DNA from: Persicaria tinctoria
Lineage: Eukaryota > Streptophyta > Magnoliopsida > Caryophyllales > Polygonaceae
Length of the DNA: 64,000 bases
Direction: 5' to 3'
Assembly: GCA_037127255.1 (NCBI GenBank)
Contig: JBANSL010000013.1
Coordinates: forward strand, 55,639,688 to 55,703,687
The notes beneath the pieces were generated by a model. That model was given only the letters and a program-made list of their open reading frames with translations, was not told the DNA's origin and did not search any database. Shown here piece after piece: positions 56,277-64,000 of the stretch. Each line of letters opens with the position of its first letter. Position 1 is the stretch's first letter. The position numbers were made by a program, and so were the translations under genes.

Positions 56277-58462
56277 ATGGCGACCGCTTCGACACCGTTG
56301 CTCAAGGACGAGCTCGACATCGTCATACCGACTATTCGAAACCTCGATTTCCTGGAGATGTGGAGGCCCTTCTTCCAGCCCTACCACTTGATCATCGTTC
56401 AGGATGGGGACCCCACCAAGACCATCCATGTTCCTGAAGGCTTTGATTACGAGCTCTACAATCGGAATGACATTAACCGTATTTTGGGTCCTAGGGCTTC
56501 CTGCATCTCTTTCAAGGACTCCGCTTGCCGTTGCTTTGGCTACATGGTCTCCAAGAAGAAGTACATCTACACCATTGACGACGATTGCTTTGTGAGTTTT
56601 CTCTGTTTTTGGTTGTCAAAGTTTGGATCTTTATGTGAATTTTGGTTGCAACTGGTCGTAGCTACTGTTAATTTATAATGAGCATCGGTCTCGTATGAAT
56701 TTTGATTAATGAATGGGTTTCAATTAATTCTGCAATGTTTTCCAAGTGATTGAGGGTTTCCTGGATCTAGATGCTATTGCTCAAGCGTGGAATTAAGTGA
56801 TTGATAGAACTTAGAGATCTGTTCTGTTCTCGTAGGATTGACCTGGTTCCTCATGCTATCTGGGGTTATGATCTTAAACTCTTTCCAAATCATGATTCAT
56901 GAATTGAGACTAGTTTTGGGAGTAACCTGTCGGCAATTTTTTTAAAAAAAAATTCTTAATCTGGTTGTAATGAAGTTGTAGGGTCATTGGAATCTCATAG
57001 TTGAACCTGTCAAAACTCAGATCTGATATGTTGTGTTACTGTGTTCCTTTTTGAATTTAGATTAGTGATACTATTGTGTTCATGACCTAGCCGACAAATT
57101 TTAAAATGGCATATTCTAATAGTTAACCCCTTTTGTACTGAATTGCCAACAGGTAATTTTGAATTGGATCTAGATCTTATCAATATGAACTTTTTTTAGA
57201 GGACTAAAGATCTTCATATGTTCAACCTTTTAGGCTTTTTGCCTTTTGCTTTCAACTCTTGGGTTGTCTATCCATGATGGGTCTGGGTCAATGTCCATGT
57301 TGTTAATCATTGTTAATAGAAGGGAAAAAAAGGGATTGAATGTATGCCTGTTAGCACGCCATGTATCTGCTTTTATATGTCAGTTTATGAATCCATTTCC
57401 ATTCCTTTCCTTGATGATATTTGTATGATGATTGATGGAAATGATGAAGAGTCGAGCTATGTTTTTGAGACGAAAAAAAAAAAAAACTTCCTGTCTTAGG
57501 GTGTTTTGATAATCGTGCTTTTGTCGTGATTACGAGTAGGTTGCCAAGGACCCATCTGGCAAAGACATCAATGCCCTTGAGCAGCACATCAAGAACCTCC
57601 TTTCTCCATCAACTCCCTACTTCTTCAACACCCTATACGACCCATACCGTGATGGTGCTGACTTTGTCCGTGGATACCCTTTCAGTCTCCGCGAGGGTGT
57701 CTCAACTGCTGTCTCTCACGGCCTGTGGCTCAACATCCCTGACTATGATGCTCCCACCCAGCTTGTGAAGCCTCTTGAGAGGAACACCAGGTAGATTTGG
57801 TGAATCAGAGAAGGCCAAGGTTTCGGCAAAGTTTTCTGGAAATTAATTAACCATTGTGTGCTCTTTTTATAGGTATGTGGATGCGGTCCAGACTATCCCC
57901 AAGGGCACATTGTTCCCCATGTGTGGTATGAACTTGGCATTCGACCGTGAGCTTATTGGTCCTGCTATGTACTTTGGTCTTATGGGTGATGGTCAGCCCA
58001 TTGGCCGTTATGACGACATGTGGGCTGGATGGTGTATCAAGGTACCTTTTCTTTTGTTTAAGCTCCTCTTTGGTAAGTTTCTTGGGCTATTGATTGATAT
58101 TGATCTTTGTGGAACAAATGTTTTAGGTTATTTGTGACCACCTGGGGTGGGGTGTCAAGACTGGTCTCCCCTACATCTACCACAGCAAAGCAAGCAACCC
58201 GTTCGTGAACTTGAAGAAAGAGTACAAGGGTATCTTCTGGCAAGAGGAGATCATCCCATTCTTCCAGTCTGCAGTCCTCCCCAAGGAGTGCACTACCGTG
58301 CAACAATGCTACATTGAGCTTGCAAAGCAAGTCAAGGACAAGCTTTCTAAGGTAGACCAATACTTTGACAAGCTAGCTGAAGCCATGGTTACATGGATTG
58401 AAGCTTGGGATGAGCTCAACTCATCTGGTGCCCTACCCCTCCCTAATGGCAAGTCCAAATAG
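56277..58462 (+). CDS. RGP: Reversibly glycosylated polypeptide / UDP-arabinopyranose mutase, four exons
   Basis: Exons 56277-56591, 57540-57790, 57873-58041 and 58127-58462; all introns are GT-AG and the splices keep one frame of 356 codons, the usual size. The start ATG ([19 protein letters not shown]) follows the TATA box by about 90 bp. The family interconverts UDP-arabinopyranose and UDP-arabinofuranose for cell-wall arabinan synthesis, in the cytosol and at the Golgi surface. Seen: the DDD motif at residues 101-103 (TIDDDCF), the arginine in FSLREG at residue 156, which corresponds to the reversibly glycosylated arginine of Arabidopsis RGP1, and the conserved [20 protein letters not shown] and [10 protein letters not shown] blocks. 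It fits the catalytic RGP1/2/3 group rather than the divergent RGP5-type group. The gene appears intact. Confidence 0.97.
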
Positions 58463-58780
58463 AGGGCAGGGGGACCAAATGTGATGAGAACTCATTTAAG
58501 GCAGGATCAGTTGACCTCTTCCCCAATTTAGACACTAGTCCACAGTGGCAAATGCAGAAGTAGATTCTTTCCAGCCGAGATGGCGAGATCAATTTAAATT
58601 CTGAATATTTTCCTATTCAAATGAACTACTACCCATTAGGGAAGTAACATAAATGTACTTTTGTTTGTATTTATGCTGAGTTTGTGTCTTGTTGAGGCCA
58701 GTGTCCGGGCAATTGTTGCCAGATTGATGTATTCCATTTTGAATGTTTCATTTGTATTTGAGATCTATTTGCATCAGATC

Positions 58781-58786
58781 AATAAA
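58781..58786 (+). terminator. Probable polyadenylation signal of RGP
   Basis: AATAAA about 320 bp after the stop codon, in the expected range for a plant 3' UTR. A second, upstream signal cannot be excluded. Confidence 0.5.
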
Positions 58787-58799
58787 TCCATCACATTGT

Positions 58800-60436
58800 T
58801 TTGTTTCAATTGCTGGGCGAAATACTTCATCAAATTACCCAATTCTGATCAGTTTATCCAAATGGATACTAAATCTGCTTCCTGATTTCATCCTCCTCTG
58901 CTACAATCTGCTTAACTAATCAATTGACAAATAAACCTATCGATAAAGTTGGATGGAATTGGTTTTGGTTCGATAGAAATCAATCAAGTTGTTTTGAAAT
59001 GGTTAGGCTCGGTAGATTTGGACTCAGACATACATTTGGATGTTGCAACCTATATAAAGATGTTAAGATTATGCAAGAAGGGCCACCCACCCACTTCACC
59101 CCCAAAACTATATCAAGTTAATGAAGTTCATTCACAAATAAAGCTGGAACTATGTAGCACTTAGGCCGATTTGCGTGGCTCTGAAATCTGAATTCAGACA
59201 GCAATTCGATATTTGAGTTAGATATAACGCTAATAAATCAATATCAATAGAATGATTGAACAGATACTTTAAGCGCATAACGGCTCCATGAAAATGCATA
59301 CTAGCCATGTCTGTTTGTGTATAGTTACAAAAATGTAATTAGGAGAGGGATCAAATATTCACTTTGAACAATGGCCAATAAATTCTTACGTCCTTTGAGT
59401 AGCCAATCTTGGCATTACCACCACAACGCGCTCCACATCTATTTGTAATCGGTAAATATATTGCCCATAACCAAGTTACAAAATATACCCGCCCCAAACT
59501 GAGGGTGCATATGCAAAAAAGTATTCAGCCAAACAAAGCCGATTCCAAAGTGGTCTCATAAACAAAAGAACCAAAACTCGCACTTCACTAGCAGCCCTAC
59601 CTTCTATCCTATATGTCAACTCCTTGCCTCAACAGTAGACTTGTCAATCAGATCATTCGGGTCGGGTTCAGATCGAGTCATTTCGGATTTCGGGTAAACG
59701 CGTCTCGGATAGATCGGGTTAACTCAAGGCCGGGTTTGGCTCGGTTTTGGGTCAATTCGGGTCATTTTCGGTTTTGTCAATTTTTTCATTTTAAAATAAA
59801 TTTGATATTTGATGACTTTATAATAACTTCAAAATGTAAATTTAAGTTGTTCTTTTTTTGGGGCTCGAACACTTGTAATTATATAGTACATCCGATCTAA
59901 AATATTTGATTTTTACTATTACTCATCATTATTTTTAATAAAATTTAAAACTCTATAAAATATCAAAGTTTTAATCAACTTTTTGAAATAATTTCATACG
60001 GATTAGTAATGAACAATGAGTATAAAAATTTAATTAAAAAAGGTTAATATTTTATAGAGTTATTTTAGCTTTTTGAAATGATGTTGAAAAATAAAAAATA
60101 AAATATTACTGATCGAATGAGTAGTATATACAGTATAAACAAATATAAAAGTTAATTTGAAAAAGAATCGAGTGTTTGTGATTATAAAATGTAATAAATT
60201 AGAATCTTCATGAATAATTTTAATAATATATAATTATAAATTAATTAATTTTAATAATATATTAATTACTAAACTTACCATAATATGACTTTGAGATTTT
60301 CTTAGCTTTTTATTAAGAGGGAATAGCACAAAATGACCCAAATATCCGGTTTTATTGCAAGGTTAACCCAACCTGGATCTAAATTGAGTGAAACCGAATA
60401 TTGGGGTAAACCTTGCAGCAGGTAGCAGGTAATTAA
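58800..60436. other. Spacer between RGP and the CACTA element
   Basis: No gene is supported. It holds a GGGTCGGGTT-like degenerate stretch at about 59655-59765, and AT-rich DNA with a perfect 15-bp inverted repeat (59949-59963 and 60047-60061) that could belong to a small inverted-repeat element. Confidence 0.55.
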
Positions 60437-60965
60437 CACTACGCCAGATTGCGTCTCGCTCGACGGAACTCAAAAGGTTCGTCGCCTGAATCAGGTTCGG
60501 GCGACGAACTTACTAAGGCCCGTCGCCTGAACGTTGGGAGGCCCAAACCGCCTCGAACCCATGTTCAGCTGACCAGAAAATCTCAATGTTCGTCGGCTTA
60601 ACTGTACTCAGGCGACGGAACAAATTCAGGCGACGACCTTTGCTCAAGATCGGTCGCCCAAATAGGTATCCGAATGATGGCTGTCAGAATGGGCCTTTGT
60701 AGCGACGGAAATACTAGTGGTTCGTCGCCTGAGCGTTGTTCGGGCCTTTGTAGCGACGGAAGTTCTTGTGGTTCGTCGCCTGAACGTTGGACTTTTTCAA
60801 AAGTAGAGTAATAAAGTCTGGTTGGTTGGGGATATTAAATACTGTTCATTCAGGAGACGAATATTTAAATATGTCCGTCGCCTGAAAAGTGGGGTCGTTG
60901 ACCCCATATTTATTACTATTCACTCAGGAAACGGAGTTATATATATGTCTGTCGCCTGAATGTGT
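60437..60965. repeat. Subterminal repeat region of the CACTA element
   Basis: CGTCGCCTGA and its complement TCAGGCGACG recur in both orientations, often as facing pairs (for example about 60848-60885). A 51-bp tandem step is seen between 60691 and 60742 (GGGCCTTTGTAGCGACGG). In En/Spm such motifs bind the TNPA-type protein; here that is inference. Confidence 0.85.
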
Positions 60966-61181
60966 TTTCCGTAACAAACAATTAAAATCGGTTGTACTGT
61001 ACAATAAATCATTCCCTTCTTCATCCTTTCTCCCAAAATAACCCTAGAGGGCTCGGAAACTCTTCCCCTATTTCACACCTCCATTGAAGGTATGTATAAA
61101 TTTTAAATTTTTTTGTTTTTTGTTGAATATATGCATATACATTGTTTGTTTGGATATTTGATGATGAGCTTGTCTTTTTTA

Positions 61182-61475
61182 ATGGAGTTTGGATAGTAAA
61201 AAAGTTGTTTGAATGGAGTTTATGAGGGGAAAGAGTTGTGTATGTATATATGGAGTTGAAATTGAGGTTAAATGGAGGTTAAATTGAGTTTGTGTTATGA
61301 ATTGATTGTTTATGTGAATAGATTGTTTATGGAGTTTGGATGGTAAAAAAGTTGTTTGAATGGAGTTTATGAGGGGAAAGAGTTGTGTATGTATATATGG
61401 AGTTGAAATTGAGGTTAAATGGAGGTTAAATTGAGTTTGTGTTATGAATTGATTGTTTATGTGAATAGATTGTTT
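61182..61475 (+). repeat. 147-bp tandem duplication in the CACTA leader
   Basis: Two copies, starting ATGGAGTTT at 61182 and 61329, differ at few positions. A further repeated segment, TTCAATTTTATTTTAGAATG, is found near 61480 and 61642. Confidence 0.88.
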
Positions 61476-61725
61476 ATGTTCAATTTTATTTTAGAATGTG
61501 GTGTAAAATGACATAGATGATGAGAATGGAATTTTTATTTGAGTTTTTGATGAAAATGGAATTTAGAACGTTATGATTGGAAATTGATTTTAAATTGAGT
61601 TTGAGGTATGAATGGATTGTGTATGTGAATGGATTGTTTATATTCAATTTTATTTTAGAATGTGGTGTAGAATGACATAGATGATGAGAATGGATTGTTT
61701 ATGTGCAATTTCATTTTAGAATGTG

Positions 61726-64000
61726 ATGAATTCATATGAATGGATTGATAATGATAGGACGATAATGGGCGACAAAAGTTGGATGCTACTCCCTCACGCT
61801 CATGGGGAGTATCAAAATGGAATATTTCTCTTTATGCAGAATCTTAGAGATAATGCGAATGGAATGACTCATTTCCTATGTCCGTGTTGGAGATGTCGCA
61901 ACAATGAATGGCACCCAATAGATGAAATACACAGTCATTTGGCCCACATGGGAATGTGGCCTAGTTATACTGTTTGGGACAAGCATGGCGAAGCCCCAGT
62001 TGATAGGACAAATGAGCAACGGCGAACGCAGATCCTGGAGGAAGGGGCATCTTCCTCCGTTGATGGTCCTGCTATGAACATTCTGCACGATGCTTTTCCG
62101 TTTCATGCCGGATATAAGGCGCACTCTGTCCCCGACGATCCTCCGTTCCAATATGTTGTTGACGATGATTACGAGAAATATAATAGGCTTGTAGAGGCAG
62201 CAAACATGCCATTGTGTGAGAACAGCGATATGACTGTTCTGGATGCTTGTCTGGATGCAATGCAGATGAAGTCAGAGTTTGGTTGGACATATAGGAGCAT
62301 GGACGCCATGTGCGCACATATTCCTCGCATGTTGCCGAAAGGACATAAACATCCTACGGATGGAGCGAAGATGAAGAGTGTGATTAGGGACCTTGCATTT
62401 GGGTATGAGCTGATCGACGCTTGTGAGTATAACTGTGTGCTATTTTGCAAACAATATGCAGATCTCGAAGCGTGCCCCAAGTACAACACACCTAGATGGT
62501 GTACTAGGGAGGGTACGAGAGGCAAGGTTCCCAGGAAGGTTCTCCGGTACTTTCCCTTAACCCCTAGACTGAAGAGATTGTTCATGGAGCCGAACATTGC
62601 AAAGGCTATGCGATGGCATGGTGAGCGGGTGAGAGATGCAGAATGGTTGAAACACCCATCAGATGGTGAGGCATGGAAAGAATTCAACAAAACCTACCCG
62701 CATTTCTCTGAAGACGTGAGGAATGTGAGACTTGCACTTGCAACCGATGGATTCAATCCATTTGGGAATCAGTCAACCCTCCATAGCACATGGCCTGTCA
62801 TAGTGATGCCATACAACTTGCCTCCGTCGTTGTGCATGAAGAAGGAATTCAACATGTTAGCGTTGTTGATTCCGGGACCAAAGTCTCCAGGAAAGTGTCT
62901 TAGTGTGTTCATGCAGCCGTTGATCGATGAGCTTCGCCACTTATGGGGGACTAGAGTATATACTGTTGATCGATACTCAAGGTCCACTTTCACGATGAAA
63001 GCAGCAGTGTTGTGGACTATAAGCGACTTTCCTGGCTTGGGGATGTTGGCTGGAGCTGCGACGAAGGGGTATAAAGCCTGCCCTATTTGCTTGGACGGTA
63101 CTTCTGCAACGCATGAACAAGGGAGAATGGTTTACGATGGGCACCGTAGATGGCTTTCACTAAACCACCCGTGGCGAACCGATGGTATGGCATTCAATGG
63201 AAGCAAAGAACACAGAACACGCCCTTATGCTTGGAACGGGAAGCAAATTCTTTCACAGATCGATAGGTACGAGAACTACCTCTCTTTTCACTCTCTTTTC
63301 TCATTATGTTTCCATCTGTTTCAACAGGATCAACTTCCCCGTCCTCAGCTCGCACCCTGCTTTCAAGGCCCCATACAGTGTGACTAACAGAATGTGTTGG
63401 ACCAACAAGTCCGAGTTATGAAGATTGCCTTACTAGCATCACATTAGAGTCAGACATGCACTCAATGTTATGCACATTGAGAAGAACGTCTTCGACAACA
63501 TCATCGGCACTACTCTTAACATAGAAGGGAAGACAAAGGATGGTCCCAAAGCTCGAGCCGCATTGCAGCAGAGAGGGGTGCGGAGAAGCCAGGCACAGAA
63601 GAGAGATGGGACACTCCCTCATGCGCCATTCCTGGTGAAACGGGAGGACATACCAGATATATTCGAATGGTTCGGTGCAGTGAAGTACCCCCATGGGTAC
63701 GCTGGATCTTTGCACAACAAGGTCAAAATTGCAGAGAGAAAGTTCCATGGCCTAAAGACCCATGACATTCATGTTATGTTTCAGCGTCTTCTTCCCATTG
63801 TCGTCCGTGCATACCTGCCGTTGGGTGTTGCCAAGACTTTGGTTGCGCTAGCGAAATGGTTTCAGAAATTGTGTGCTAGGGAGGTGAGGAAGGAGGATGT
63901 TCGCCAGATGGAGGATGAGATAGTTCAGATTCTTTGCAGACTGGAGATGATTTATCCCCCGCACTTTTTCACAATCATGGTACACCTTCTAGTTCACCTA
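61726..64000 (+). pseudogene. TNP2-type transposase of the CACTA element, two nonsense codons, runs off the window
   Basis: ATG at 61726 opens MNSYEWI; the codon before it is GTG. The transposase-associated domain comes first (DKSWM..EYQNG..FLCPCWRCRN), then the TNP2 transposase core (LIPGPKSPGKCLSVFMQPLIDEL..FPGLGMLAG..ACPICL). A 61-bp GT-AG intron fits at 63267-63327 and restores the frame (QIDR to INFPVLSSHP). TGA at about 63418 and TAG near 63433 then interrupt the frame, after which it is again open: RHALNVMHIEKNVFDNIIG and a DUF4218-like region (LPIVVRAYLPLGVAKTL..MVHLLVHL) up to the window end. The family cuts at CACTA ends; this copy probably cannot make the full enzyme. Confidence 0.85.

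Larger units (their letters stand above)
60437..64000 (+). mobile_element. Element G: CACTA (En/Spm-type) DNA transposon, 5' part
   Basis: Begins CACTACGCCAGA, the typical CACTA terminal repeat, after TAA, which may be the 3-bp TSD. Subterminal repeats and a TNP2-type transposase follow. The other end lies beyond the window. Confidence 0.88.

Overview
The window is nuclear DNA of a flowering plant, most likely a eudicot. The evidence is tRNA-Asp-, tRNA-iMet- and tRNA-Arg-type primer sites, Athila, Tat and SIRE-type retrotransposon genes, a CACTA transposon, and one intron-containing plant housekeeping gene (reversibly glycosylated polypeptide, UDP-arabinopyranose mutase). The species cannot be told from the sequence. 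There are no bacterial genes, rRNA, tRNA genes or CRISPR.

Layout. Positions 1-53563 are one nest of retrotransposons. The oldest visible layer is a Tat-type Ty3/Gypsy element (E, minus strand, right end 53563). Into it went a pol-less Athila-type element (F, 37835-46782, TSD GAGGT), a solo LTR (S2, about 49956-51657) and, near its 3' end, a SIRE/Maximus-type Copia element with an env-like ORF (D, minus strand, right end 35059). D was in turn hit in its 3' LTR by a pol-less Athila-type element (A, from left of the window to 26112). A carries three insertions: element B (63-8435, TSD GCTAG) in its 5' LTR, solo LTR S1 (12256-13682, TSD GCAAC) in its coding region, and element C (14279-22528, minus strand, TSD TTTTT) in its 3' region. 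All these coding regions carry stops, frameshifts or deletions. A, B and F encode only Gag and an aspartic protease; C encodes an Athila ORF1-like protein and one unrecognised protein. Only D and E keep reverse transcriptase and integrase.

Positions 53564-56276 are AT-rich spacer. The RGP gene (56277-58462, four exons, 356 aa) is the only intact host gene; it has two G-boxes and a TATA box. A second spacer follows, and from 60437 to the window end lies the 5' part of a CACTA (En/Spm) transposon with subterminal repeats and a broken TNP2-type transposase.

The most unusual signal is architectural. The Athila-type elements (A, B, C, F, S1, S2) carry many short palindromes arranged in pairs about 19-22 bp centre to centre, in U3, in U5 and inside coding or leader DNA. 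In A, B, F and S2 the palindrome is TCGA-NN-TCGA; in C, and in part of the B LTR, it is a CGCTGGCAGCG-like sequence; in S1 it is a GC-rich 14-mer with a 20-bp period. The spacing is kept while the sequence is replaced. I know of no described system matching this. A second shared feature is a small hairpin placed before each purine-rich tract near the 3' end of these elements.
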